Assembly (NCBI GenBank): GCA_003241695.1
Contig: QFPN01000003.1
Span: 1-64,000, forward strand
Origin: Ancylobacter novellus
Lineage (GTDB): Bacteria > Pseudomonadota > Alphaproteobacteria > Rhizobiales > Methylopilaceae
Direction of reading: 5' to 3'
Length of the DNA stretch: 64,000 bases
The stretch's first letter is position 1, and each line of letters begins with the position of its first letter. Position numbers and translations under genes: made by a program. Positions 17,090-24,625 of the stretch are shown in pieces. The notes below the pieces were generated by a model. It made no database searches. It was not told where the DNA came from and worked only from the letters and a program-made list of their open reading frames with translations.

Positions 17090-17124
17090 TCATCCGAACG
17101 CCGACGTTCCGAGAGGCTGACGCC

Positions 17125-17430
17125 ATGACGGCCCGCATCTACCGCCCCGCCCGCAACGCGATGCAGTCCGGCGTCGCCAAGACGAAGCGCTGGGCGCTCG
17201 AGCACGACCAGGCCGAAGGACGTCGGGTCGAGCCGCTGATGGGCTGGACGTCGTCGGCGGACACGCGCCAGCAGGTGCGGCTGTTCTTCGCCACCAGGGA
17301 AGAGGCGGTCGCCTATGCGACGCGCGAGGGCCTCGCCTTCCGGGTCGACGAGCCCAAGGAGAAGGCGCCGCGCCTCGCCGCCTATTCGGACAATTTCCGT
17401 CCCGGCGTCGCCGAGCCCTGGACGCACTGA
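17125..17430 (+). CDS. NDUFS4-like accessory subunit of respiratory complex I
   Basis: 101 residues of the ETC complex I subunit family (Pfam ETC_C1_NDUFA4), homologous to the mitochondrial 18-kDa NDUFS4 subunit and restricted mainly to alphaproteobacteria and mitochondria. Diagnostic pieces are ARIYRPARNAMQSG, LMGWTSSADTRQQV, the YATREGLAF segment and the C-terminal YSDNFRPGVAEPWTH. It lies alone between tRNA-Pro and tRNA-Arg; the nuo operon is not in the window. Confidence 0.93.
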   Translation: MTARIYRPARNAMQSGVAKTKRWALEHDQAEGRRVEPLMGWTSSADTRQQVRLFFATREEAVAYATREGLAFRVDEPKEKAPRLAAYSDNFRPGVAEPWTH

Positions 17431-17444
17431 GGTCCGCGCCTCCC

Positions 17445-17521
17445 GGCCCCGTAGCTCAGCTGGATAGAGCACCGGCCTTCTAAGCCGATGGTCGCAGGTT
17501 CAAATCCTGCCGGGGTCGCCA
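17445..17521 (+). tRNA. tRNA-Arg (anticodon TCT), integration site
   Basis: 77-nt cloverleaf: acceptor GGCCCCG/CGGGGTC, D-arm AGCTCAGCTGGATAGAGC, anticodon TCT in the loop CTTCTAA, T-loop GGTTCAAATCC, and CCA encoded at 17519-17521. Its last 16 bases and the 14 bases after it form the left repeat of the decayed element described below. Confidence 0.97.
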
Positions 17522-17535
17522 CCTACACCCTTAAG
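17506..17535. repeat. Left attachment-site repeat (tRNA-Arg 3' end)
   Basis: This runs from CCTGCCGGGGTCGCCA at the end of the tRNA into CCTACACCCTTAAG. It matches 22128-22157 at 26 of 30 positions; three of the four differences are transitions in the flank and one is inside the tRNA part. Confidence 0.72.
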
Positions 17536-17552
17536 TAGATGTATTCGTTGAT

Positions 17553-17925
17553 CTATTCATCAGGCTTGGGAACAGGGTTTGGGAACCGTCTGGTCACCTG
17601 ATGTTCTTCAAGCCGCGTGACGGCGGCTCTCGCGAACGTCTTCTGCTCAGCGGCGCGGGTGTAGCGTTCGACCTCCTCAAGGCTTTTGTGGCCGGTGATC
17701 GACGCGATTTCGTGGGTTGAGCAGCCGACCTCGGCGAGCCTTCGGGCCGCGGCCTTTCGCAACCAATTCAGACGCAGCGCGCCGGGAGCCCTGCCCCGTC
17801 GATCGCGTCTGCAAACCAGTTTCCGAAGCTCGCGAGCGCGAAGGGTTTGCCCCGCATGATGACGAACACCATCACGGTGGTCGCGGGCCACGCGTCTCCG
17901 CGCCGAAACGACCTCTTCTGATGAC
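17553..17925 (-). pseudogene. Tyrosine recombinase (integrase) remnant
   Basis: The C-terminal catalytic part of a phage-type integrase in two frames. One frame reads MRGKPFALASFGNWFADAID then GLPARC and stops; the continuation LRKAAARRLAEVGCSTHEIA followed by SITGHKSLEEVERYTRAAEQ is in the next frame. The second piece carries the box II LRK arginine, the TGHKS histidine and the catalytic tyrosine (ERYT). A single-base frameshift near 17780 separates the pieces, and the N-terminal two thirds is missing. It lies 31 bases from the end of tRNA-Arg and reads toward it. Confidence 0.85.
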
Positions 17926-17996
17926 CACCAAGGGGGTCATTCGTCAGGCGTCGGACGCAGAGTTCCCCGACATTGTCGACGCGCTCGGCGAGGCCC

Positions 17997-18770
17997 TTAT
18001 CGAGGGCAGCGCGCAGTTCGTCGTTCCGATCGGCGCGATCGCGGGCGACGGCGTGACCTCCCCCGAGGGGCTGGACTGATCGATCCGCTCGCGACGATCG
18101 GGCCGGTCGGGAGTCCCGTTGGAGATCCGCCAAACGGCTCTACGGACACGGCGAGCGTTGCTCCGTCGATCAACGCGGCGCGGCGATCTTCGGGAATTAC
18201 AACCGCCCCTCTCGGACCAGGCGCAAAGACGCCAAGCGATTTCGGCGGGCCTGAACCCGGGACAAGCCAAAGCTCTAGAGATTTTTCTTGCGGTCGGCCG
18301 GTAGGCGCAGGCGTGACTCGCATGACGCCCGCCGCCGGATCGTAGGTCGCCACGAGCGCTATATTTGCGTCCGGAGCCGTCAGAAGAGCCACCAGCGACG
18401 GTTCGGCAGGCTTTTGGGGCAACAGGGTGAAAGCGTAGATGACAGCAGCCGCGGCCGTGGTTGAGGACGCGAAAGAAATCGCCCTCCAGAACGGTAGGGA
18501 GTTCCAGATCGCCGAACGCTGCTCCGCTTCGCCGAACAGGCGACGTTCGATCTCCGCAAAAGCCGCTTTGGGAGGCGCGGCCTCGCCGTAGTCGTCGTTG
18601 AACGAGGCAAGCATGGCCTCCCAGCGGCGAACCCGAAGGGCGAATTCCGGGTCGCCAGCGATACGCTGATCAGCCTCCGACCGCAGCTCGGTCGACAGGG
18701 CTCCGACGACGTACTCGCCGGCGAGAATCTCATCAGCGGTCCGGTCATTCTGCGAAGGACCTGACGTCAT
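17997..18770 (-). CDS. Anti-sigma factor (RskA/ChrR-like), altered C-terminus
   Basis: 257 residues as read. The N-terminal region (about 1-75, DEILAGEYVVGALSTELR and AGDPEFALRVRRWEAMLA) is the zinc-less anti-sigma domain. One membrane helix follows (about 95-117, ISFASSTTAAAAVIYAFTLL), then a periplasmic anti-sigma-K domain (TYDPAAGVMRVTP, KSLELWLVPGSGPPKSLGVF, AVSVEPFGGSPTGLPTGP). Family members normally stop soon after the PTGP-V motif; here about 35 arginine-rich residues follow, suggesting that the natural stop was lost by a small deletion or frameshift. The start overlaps the sigma gene stop (ATGA), so the pair is translationally coupled. Confidence 0.85.
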   Translation of the reverse strand: MTSGPSQNDRTADEILAGEYVVGALSTELRSEADQRIAGDPEFALRVRRWEAMLASFNDDYGEAAPPKAAFAEIERRLFGEAEQRSAIWNSLPFWRAISFASSTTAAAAVIYAFTLLPQKPAEPSLVALLTAPDANIALVATYDPAAGVMRVTPAPTGRPQEKSLELWLVPGSGPPKSLGVFAPGPRGAVVIPEDRRAALIDGATLAVSVEPFGGSPTGLPTGPIVASGSISPAPRGRSRRRPRSRRSERRTARCPR

Positions 18771-19309
18771 CGCAGCATGCACTCCCGAAGCTTCATCAGG
18801 CTACGTCTCAGCCAGGTTCGGACTGTGTTCAGCGGCGCTTCGAGCTCGACCGCGATCTCGGCGTAGCTCAGGCCCTCCACATAGGCCCGGCGCACCGCGC
18901 CGGCATGCGCCGGATCAAGCTCCTTCATGCAGCGGTCGATCCTCCGGCCTTCGTCCGCAAGCACCGTGGAGGTTTCGGGATCGATGATCGTCTCGTCGGA
19001 AACATCGTATCCGTCCTCGAGATCGGCAGTCGGGGGCTGGCGCTTCCGCACGGAGTCGATCGAGCGATGCCGGGCGATCGACGACATCCAGGTGTTCGGA
19101 CTTCCGGCCGCAGCGTTGTAGCTTTTCGCTCCGCGCCAGATCTTGACGTAGATGTCTTGCAGCGCGTCTTCGGCCTCGCCCCGGTCCTTCAGGATGCGCA
19201 GGCAGATCGCGTAGAGTTTCGGGCTGGTGGCGCGGTAGAGCGCCGCGAACGCAGCGCGATCGCCGTCGGCGACGCGGTTGATCAGTATCGCGATCTCAGG
19301 GCTCGCCAT
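18767..19309 (-). CDS. ECF-family RNA polymerase sigma factor
   Basis: 180 residues. Region 2 (about 20-90: ALYRATSPKLYAICLRILKD, then AEDALQDIYVKIW, then WMSSIARHRSIDSVRKR) and region 4 (about 125-178: AYVEGLSYAEIAVELEAPLN then TVRTWLRRSLMKLREC) are both clear. It is of the SigK type usually paired with a membrane anti-sigma-K factor, which is the next gene. The pair probably responds to an envelope or oxidative signal and may drive the neighbouring ferritin-like and porin genes, which lie upstream on the same strand. Confidence 0.93.
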   Translation of the reverse strand: MASPEIAILINRVADGDRAAFAALYRATSPKLYAICLRILKDRGEAEDALQDIYVKIWRGAKSYNAAAGSPNTWMSSIARHRSIDSVRKRQPPTADLEDGYDVSDETIIDPETSTVLADEGRRIDRCMKELDPAHAGAVRRAYVEGLSYAEIAVELEAPLNTVRTWLRRSLMKLRECMLR

Positions 19310-19449
19310 TATTCGGTGCTATCCGGCGCGGCAGTGCTGCGAATGCTCTGATGCTGGAGCGATCGTGAGCTATGAACAGGGGGCGTCCGCCGAAAAGGAG
19401 CTCGCGCCCCGGTTATTGGGCGCAGACCGTCCAGGCTGAGCCCTGCGGA

Positions 19450-19481
19450 GGGCCGACCGGCGCTTGCGCGCAGATCGGCCC
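19450..19481 (-). terminator. Possible terminator hairpin after the ferritin-like gene
   Basis: Arms GGGCCGA and TCGGCCC with a GC-rich interior lie 10 bases beyond the stop of the ferritin-like gene on the minus strand. There is no T-tract, so termination is uncertain. Confidence 0.35.
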
Positions 19482-19490
19482 GGCAAGGCG

Positions 19491-20384
19491 TCAGGCGAAC
19501 GCGCCGTTGATGCCGTTCGGATAGAAGCCGCCCTTGGTCCCGTCCGGGCTCAGATAGACGATGTTCTTCACCTGAGGAACAGAGCGGCTGAAGGCGATCC
19601 CGTTCGCATCGGTCGGCACGAGATTGGCGGTCTTGGCGTTTCCGATGCCCTGGTCGAGGTCGGAGGCGCCGTCAAGCGAGTCACGGGCGCCAGAGATTGC
19701 GCGGGCTTCCTTGAACAGGCCGAGCGAATAGAGAAGCGTGCGGATGATGCCCGCATGATAGGCCTCGACCCCAAGGATGCCGGCTGCGGCTTCCAGCAGA
19801 TCCTTGTTGGTCAGCAGGGGCGCTGCGCCCTTGTAGGCCGTGACGCCGACGTCTTCAAAGATATAGGAGGCCAGCAGGAAGTTGGTCTCGTTCGCGAAGG
19901 CGTCGAACTTCTGCCCTGCGGTGATCAGACCCGCCGCAGTCGCAGCGGCGGTGAAGCTCGCGTTCAGGTTGATCTTTGGGCGCGCGACGCGGGCGTCTCC
20001 AAGCCCAGCGCGCAGGAACTGGACATGGGCCTTCTCATCACCGGCGATCTCCTCCGCGTAGAGGCGGATCGCTTTAGTGTCGAAGTTGACCTTCCTGCCG
20101 CCGACGACGGGACCCTGAGCGCCCCTGCCGTCGATGTCGCTGTCGGAAAGGCCATTGCCGGTGGTCGCGCGGAGATAGAACTCTGCTTCAAGATATTCGA
20201 GATTGAGAGCGAAGTTCAGAACGTCGAGGTCGATGTTCTCGGCCGCAAGCGCTTCCCCAGGGCGCGCCGCCCCGAGAACGACGGCGCCGGCGGCCGCAAG
20301 CCCGCAGCCACGCATGAAAGCGCGCCGGCCGGCGTTCCAGTCGATGGCGCGGTCCTTCCCGTCAATGAGATGCTCTTCGGTCAT
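19491..20384 (-). CDS. Tat-exported ferritin-like domain protein
   Basis: 297 residues. The N-terminus has a twin-arginine signal (GRRAFMRGCGLAAAGAVVL, cleavage near ALAA). Residues about 52-215 form the ferritin-like domain (Pfam Ferritin_2), with helices LDVLNFALNLEYLEAEFYLR, YAEEIAGDEKAHVQFLRAGL and AAAGILGVEAYHAGIIRTLL. These contain the E/EXXH-type acidic and histidine residues expected for such four-helix bundles. Close relatives are called desiccation-related or PCC13-62-like proteins. The role is unknown; oxidative or desiccation protection in the periplasm is likely. It lies upstream of the sigma/anti-sigma genes on the same strand within the island. Confidence 0.85.
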   Translation of the reverse strand: MTEEHLIDGKDRAIDWNAGRRAFMRGCGLAAAGAVVLGAARPGEALAAENIDLDVLNFALNLEYLEAEFYLRATTGNGLSDSDIDGRGAQGPVVGGRKVNFDTKAIRLYAEEIAGDEKAHVQFLRAGLGDARVARPKINLNASFTAAATAAGLITAGQKFDAFANETNFLLASYIFEDVGVTAYKGAAPLLTNKDLLEAAAGILGVEAYHAGIIRTLLYSLGLFKEARAISGARDSLDGASDLDQGIGNAKTANLVPTDANGIAFSRSVPQVKNIVYLSPDGTKGGFYPNGINGAFA

Positions 20385-20522
20385 CTTCTTTCATCCCTGT
20401 TCAAGATGTTCTGGGTCGTCCTCAAGCCGCGCGCGCGGCGGCACTGAGCGATACGGGGACCGCGCCGCTCGAGTTTCAGAATCGCGTTGAATGCCCCGTT
20501 CGCCGCCCGGCGAAGCCGTCGG

Positions 20523-21230
20523 TCAGAACTTGTAGGCGACGCCGGCGCGAACGATGTGGGCGACCTGGTCGATCTTGGCCGGCTGGCCGCCGCCGATCGC
20601 GTTTACGGCGCGCACCGATTCACGCCCGAAATCGACGTATTGGTACTCGCCCCTTAGGATGACGTTGTCGGTGACCGCGTAATCGACGCCGGCGCCGAGA
20701 GCATAGCCGTAGCGCGTCCCGGACTTGTCCTTGTCGAAACTGAACGGCGCACCCGTCCGCTTGAAGTCGACGCCTTCTGCGATCGCGAGGCCCGCCGTGC
20801 CGAAAAACAGCGCCCGGTCCATCGCGAAACCGACGCGGCCGCGGATCGTCCCGAACCAGTCGCCCGCGTTCGCCTTGCACACGAAGCCACGGAAGCAACC
20901 GCGGTTCTTGCCGCCGAAGTCGGCGTAGGACAGGTCGGCTTCCGCGCCCACGACCACCTGTTCGAACTGATAATTCACCCCCACAAAACCCGACCCGATC
21001 AGCGAGTCGACGTTGTTGCGGTAACGGAAATTGTCGCCCAGCCTGCTGTTTCTGACCTTCAGGTCGCTCCAGGCGTAGCCGATCGCGCCGCCGATATAGA
21101 CGCCGCTCCAGGAAAAGCCGTCGACCGAAACGACCGCCGGCGGAGCTTCCATCGGGAGGTCGGCGGCGGCGGCCGACGCTGCGGTCGCCGCCAGCATGGC
21201 GGCCGTGCTGAGAAGGGTCGTGATGCGCAT
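20523..21230 (-). CDS. Outer-membrane beta-barrel protein (Omp25/Omp31-like)
   Basis: 235 residues. A signal peptide (MRITTLLSTAAMLAATAASA, cleavage near AAA-DLP) precedes an eight-strand barrel of the alphaproteobacterial Omp25/Omp31 or opacity-protein type. Typical motifs are FSWSGVYIGGAIGYAWSD, VGVNYQFEQVVVGAEADLSY, YGYALGAGVDYAVTDNVILR, EYQYVDFG and the terminal VRAGVAYKF ending in Phe, the outer-membrane assembly signature. The ATG at 21230 has GGAGG 8 bases upstream; a longer in-frame reading has no signal peptide. Confidence 0.9.
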   Translation of the reverse strand: MRITTLLSTAAMLAATAASAAAADLPMEAPPAVVSVDGFSWSGVYIGGAIGYAWSDLKVRNSRLGDNFRYRNNVDSLIGSGFVGVNYQFEQVVVGAEADLSYADFGGKNRGCFRGFVCKANAGDWFGTIRGRVGFAMDRALFFGTAGLAIAEGVDFKRTGAPFSFDKDKSGTRYGYALGAGVDYAVTDNVILRGEYQYVDFGRESVRAVNAIGGGQPAKIDQVAHIVRAGVAYKF

Positions 21231-21642
21231 ACGTGTTTCCTCCGATATTGATCGAAGGGTGACGCGCAGGGCTGTCCTCAGCAACGACGGCCCAGCAAAA
21301 ACAGGCAACAATGTGCGATCAGTCACTTAAAGCGCACAACAGAACGACAAAATACATAAATACAAATCAAACGATATTTTCCAACCAATCGAATATATAG
21401 CCTTTATCAGAGATTAAAATTCGATTTTCTTGCAGCCCTCAGGCGGGATCACAGTCTTTGGCGGGGCCTTCTCGCGACGCAACCTATACGAGAGCGCGGG
21501 CATTCTCGAGGAGGGTTGTCCAACTAACGATTGGTCTACGCTCCGACCGGCGAAGGGAGCGGCCGGAGCCGGACCACGCCCCGTAGTCGCGCGAAACCTT
21601 CCTCGTGGTCTCTCCGTACCTTGAGCGTAAGGGACGCGCTCG
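21231..21642. other. AT-rich intergenic region inside the island
   Basis: About 410 bases between the barrel-protein gene and a small cysteine-rich gene. 21300-21430 is strikingly AT-rich relative to the chromosome and probably holds the promoter of the barrel gene. No RNA gene or coding sequence was recognised. Confidence 0.4.
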
Positions 21643-21864
21643 ATGGACAGCTTCTACGTTTATGAAAACTGGACGACTGGCCGCAGTCGTGTTCATCGCG
21701 GCCAGTGTCCGCATTGTAATCGTGGGGTAGGCGTGAGTCACCATTCGTCTTCGCCGCACGGACGTTGGCACGGACCTTTCTACGACTTCGATGAAGCAAA
21801 AAAGCTTGCACATCAGACCGGGCGTTCAGACGCCTACATATGCAAAAAATGCCTGTTAAATTGA
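21643..21864 (+). CDS. Small cysteine/histidine-rich protein of unknown function
   Basis: 73 residues. It has two cysteine pairs, CPHC at residues 23-26 and CKKC near the C-terminus, plus several histidines, consistent with a small zinc ribbon. The start segment MDSFYVYENWTTGRSRVHRG and the central WHGPFYDFDEAKKLA resemble a widespread family of short rhizobial hypotheticals. No partner gene is adjacent. Function unknown. Confidence 0.65.
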   Translation: MDSFYVYENWTTGRSRVHRGQCPHCNRGVGVSHHSSSPHGRWHGPFYDFDEAKKLAHQTGRSDAYICKKCLLN

Positions 21865-22406
21865 AAGCGTGGCTCAAAATTCACTCCAGTTTGCTAGTTA
21901 ACCCATGTTTGATGGGTATGAAGACCGCGGCGTGCCCCCGCCATTTCTCGCTAGAGCGTGATCAAGTCTGACGCGATCCCTGCCGCGTGACGCACACCCT
22001 CGCTTCGGTCCGGTTGAGGGGGGGACGACGCGGTTTGGGAAGCGCCCGAAAAAGCGCGTTCAAATCAATGAGCGGGCTATTGAGGTTTGGGAGTAAAAAT
22101 CTCAAGACGTTCTTAGAAACCTCCGAACCTGCCGGGATCGCCACTTACACTCTTAGGATATTTATTTCTTCCACCTATTTCTCAGCATTGAAGACAGCGT
22201 TTAAAATCCGCCACAGCAAGCCACAACGCAGCCTTTCATTGTATCCTACAACTGCTGAGGTTCAGTTACCACTCCAAGAACGCGTCAAATCTACCAAGGC
22301 TGACTAGAGAGGCGACCGATCGGGAGCCGGTAGCCGGTGCCGCCCGAATAAGCGCCGTCGACGAGGCGGAAACCCGCCCCGTCGCCCCATCAACCGGTCC
22401 CTTGCG
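21865..22406. other. Gene-free right flank of the island
   Basis: 540 bases with no gene recognised. It contains the right attachment-site repeat (22128-22157). Low GC continues to about 22300, beyond the repeat, so the flank may itself be a remnant of older inserted DNA. Confidence 0.5.
22128..22157. repeat. Right attachment-site repeat
   Basis: CCTGCCGGGATCGCCA followed by CTTACACTCTTAGG matches the tRNA-Arg 3' end and its flank at 26 of 30 bases. It is not part of a tRNA here: the upstream bases do not form a T-arm or anticodon arm. It is read as the far boundary of the integrated element. Confidence 0.72.
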
Positions 22407-23858
22407 TCACGCCCGGCCGGCGAAGACGTCCTTCTTCACCACCGCATGGACGCCCCAGTTGCCGTCGACCACTTGGGTCACGCCGAAGTCGACCGCGATC
22501 GACATCAGCGACACCGCCTCGTCCTCGGTGAGCTTCTGGGTCGCCATCAGGAACTGGCGCATCTTGCGGAAGGCGTCGCGCATCGCGAGGTCGACGGAGG
22601 ACTTCGAATAGATCGCGGACTGCGCCTCCGGGCCGAGCTCCTTCAGATAGTTTGCGAAGGAAAAGCCGTGCACGAGCCACTCGTCCCTGGTCTCGAGCAT
22701 CGGATAGTCGAGCCCTTCGAGCGGCGTGCCGGCGAGATCCGCCTTCTTGTGCAGGATGAGCTGGAACACGCCGGTGAGCGAGCATTCGATCGCCGTGCCG
22801 CAGAGTTCGCTGTCGCCCTGGCTCGCATGCGGGTCGCCGACCGAGAGAAGACCGCCCTCGACCGCGACCGGATAGTACATCGTCGCGCCCTTTCCGATGC
22901 GCCAGTTGTCGATGTTGCCGCCGACATGGTTGGGCGGGATCGTGTCGACGAAGTCGGCTTCCGCGGGGGCGAGGCCGAGCGTTCCGAAATGCGGACGGAT
23001 CGGCACCCGCACGCCCTTCAGCACGTCGAAGTTCCGGCTCGTCTTCGCATGGTCGACGGGCACGCCCGGATAATCGATCGTGTCGTGGACGACGCCGAAC
23101 GGATCGGTCTGCGGAACCCATTTGAAGTTGTAGACCGCCTGCGCCCAGCTCTTCGCGCCCGTGGCGTCGATCTCGTAGATCGTCACCATCTCGCGCTTCT
23201 TGCCTTCGAGCATGTCGTTGTAGTGGAAGCCCCACCAGGCCGCGGCGTTCGAGCCGAAGGCCTTGCCCTTGAACGTCGGGTTCGCGCAGGGGCGCGGAAC
23301 GCAGTCGAGGATGCGGACTTCCAGCACGTCGCCGGGCTCGGCCCCGCGGACATGGACGGGACCCGTCATGACGTGGACGCCCTGCCCTTCGCCCGAGCCC
23401 TTCTTGTAGACCTTCGGGTCGGTCGAGCCGGCGCCGCGGCGGTCGACGCCCTTCTTGTCCTTGGTCCAGAGGAACACGCTTTCGGCGCCGGGATCGCCCT
23501 GCACCATGCGTTCGGCGTCGTCGTTGGCGTGGTGGGTGAGCGCCTCGATGGTGACGATGTCGCCGGAGTCGCATTCGACGCGGGGTTTGAGGGTCTTGGA
23601 GAAATAGCCCCAGTGCACGGTGTCGGCGTTGGCCGGCAGATAATGGTGGCCGCGGATCGCGGGCGCGCGGGCCGCGCTCGCCTGCGCGAGCGCCGGCGTA
23701 ACCAGCGACGCGCCGCCGGCCGCGCCGAGCGCCGCAAGGCCGCCGGCCGCGACGAAGCTCGACTTCAGGAAGCTTCGTCGTTCAGAGGCGAGATCTTTCT
23801 TCAGCGCCTCGTAGTGCAGCCTGAATTCCGGGCAGCGCGGATCATCGCCTTGGCACAT
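22407..23858 (-). CDS. Acetamidase/formamidase family protein with a Tat signal
   Basis: 483 residues. The C-terminal 410 residues are the FmdA/AmdA family, which hydrolyses formamide or short amides. Motifs are HWGYFSKTLKPRVECDSGDI, GPVHVRGAEPGDVLEVRILD, PIRPHFGTLGLAP, GGNIDNWRIGKGATMYYPV and GDPHASQGDSELCGTAIEC. Unlike the usual cytosolic enzyme it has an N-terminal extension with a twin-arginine motif (ERRSFLKSS, residues 26-34), a hydrophobic stretch and an ALAQA cleavage site. It should therefore be exported folded to the periplasm. The real substrate is uncertain. It is not next to an amide transporter. Confidence 0.87.
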   Translation of the reverse strand: MCQGDDPRCPEFRLHYEALKKDLASERRSFLKSSFVAAGGLAALGAAGGASLVTPALAQASAARAPAIRGHHYLPANADTVHWGYFSKTLKPRVECDSGDIVTIEALTHHANDDAERMVQGDPGAESVFLWTKDKKGVDRRGAGSTDPKVYKKGSGEGQGVHVMTGPVHVRGAEPGDVLEVRILDCVPRPCANPTFKGKAFGSNAAAWWGFHYNDMLEGKKREMVTIYEIDATGAKSWAQAVYNFKWVPQTDPFGVVHDTIDYPGVPVDHAKTSRNFDVLKGVRVPIRPHFGTLGLAPAEADFVDTIPPNHVGGNIDNWRIGKGATMYYPVAVEGGLLSVGDPHASQGDSELCGTAIECSLTGVFQLILHKKADLAGTPLEGLDYPMLETRDEWLVHGFSFANYLKELGPEAQSAIYSKSSVDLAMRDAFRKMRQFLMATQKLTEDEAVSLMSIAVDFGVTQVVDGNWGVHAVVKKDVFAGRA

Positions 23859-24030
23859 CGCGGCTTCTCTCCCTGTGGATCGAGAACGGCGCCGCCCTGC
23901 AGGCGGACGCGACGTCCCGGCCGCAGCAAGGCAGGCGCCAGATCGGGAGGAAGCTACGTGATCGAAGCGCGATGGCGCATCATCCGATCAGACAGGACCC
24001 GTCAAAAAGGTCGGCCGCCTCCGCCGTCGT

Positions 24031-24107
24031 CCTCCGGCCTTGACCGGAGGACCCACGTCCGGCGTGGTTCGAGGCCCGAGGTGGATGGTCCGGTCAAGCC
24101 GGACCAT
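24031..24107. repeat. Pair of intergenic palindromes
   Basis: Two hairpins: CCTCCGGCCTTGACCGGAGG at 24031-24050, and ATGGTCCGG/CCGGACCAT around TCAAG at 24085-24107. The first has a TTGA loop and the second TCAAG, so each loop is the complement of the other. This type of element is common between genes in alphaproteobacteria. Confidence 0.65.
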
Positions 24108-24137
24108 GACGACGCTTCAGATCGATCGAAGCGCGCG

Positions 24138-24617
24138 CTAACCGCCGACGCGCGGATGGACCACCTTGTCGCCCGGCTTCAGGCCGATCCGCCTGGCGGC
24201 GCCGGCCACGAGCTCGACCACATAGCGCGCCGGGCCGTCGGACGAAATGATGCGGGTGGAGAGCGGCTCGGTGTTCTCCGCGATGCGCGTCACCCGCCCG
24301 TTCTCGCCCACGAACACCATGTCGAGCGACACGTAGGTGTTCTCCATCCACATGGAGACGTCCTGCGGGCGGCCGAAATCGAACAGCATGCCGTGGTCCG
24401 CCGGCATCGAGCGACGGTACATCAGCCCGACGCGCCGCTGCTCGGGCGTGTCCGCGACCTCGATCTGGAAGATTTGCGGGCCGCCGGCGGTCTCGAAGGT
24501 CAGCGGCTCGAGCTTCGCGGTCGCGAAGGCGAGCGACGTGAGCGCGGCGACGATCATCGCCGCGAGGACGCCGATCCGGAACCGGGGGAAGGCCGCCGCC
24601 GCGGCGCTCATGCGCAT
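24138..24617 (-). CDS. DUF192 family protein, membrane-anchored or exported
   Basis: 159 residues. A signal or anchor (about 12-32, FRIGVLAAMIVAALTSLAFA) is followed by the DUF192 domain. Its typical segments are EVADTPEQRRVGLMYRRSMP, DHGMLFDF, VSMWMENTYVSLDMVFVGEN and the C-terminal GLKPGDKVVHP. The family has a beta-barrel fold and no firmly assigned role. The ATG at 24617 lies 8 bases after the stop of the cold-shock gene, so the two are cotranscribed, a pairing common in alphaproteobacteria. Confidence 0.85.
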   Translation of the reverse strand: MRMSAAAAAFPRFRIGVLAAMIVAALTSLAFATAKLEPLTFETAGGPQIFQIEVADTPEQRRVGLMYRRSMPADHGMLFDFGRPQDVSMWMENTYVSLDMVFVGENGRVTRIAENTEPLSTRIISSDGPARYVVELVAGAARRIGLKPGDKVVHPRVGG

Positions 24618-24625
24618 GACGCCCT

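Larger units (their letters stand above)
17506..22157. mobile_element. Decayed integrative element in tRNA-Arg(TCT)
   Basis: About 4.65 kb bounded by imperfect 30-bp direct repeats (26 of 30 bases match). The left one is the 3' end of tRNA-Arg plus 14 flanking bases. Directly inside the left end is the broken C-terminal part of a tyrosine recombinase pointing toward the tRNA, the standard layout of tRNA-targeting islands. The cargo is an ECF sigma/anti-sigma pair, a Tat-exported ferritin-like protein, an outer-membrane barrel protein and a small cysteine-rich protein. Several intergenic stretches inside (for example 21300-21430) are much AT-richer than the chromosome. The integrase is frameshifted, so the element is presumably immobile. 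Confidence 0.7.

Noticed and set aside
15022..17472. 816-codon minus-strand frame across the antiporter, tRNA-Pro and NDUFS4 genes
   Set aside because: It runs through a tRNA gene and opposite two recognised proteins; it has no domain and is a high-GC artefact.
17553..18133. Intact integrase gene
   Set aside because: The conserved motifs lie in two different frames separated by a stop, and the N-terminal domain is missing.
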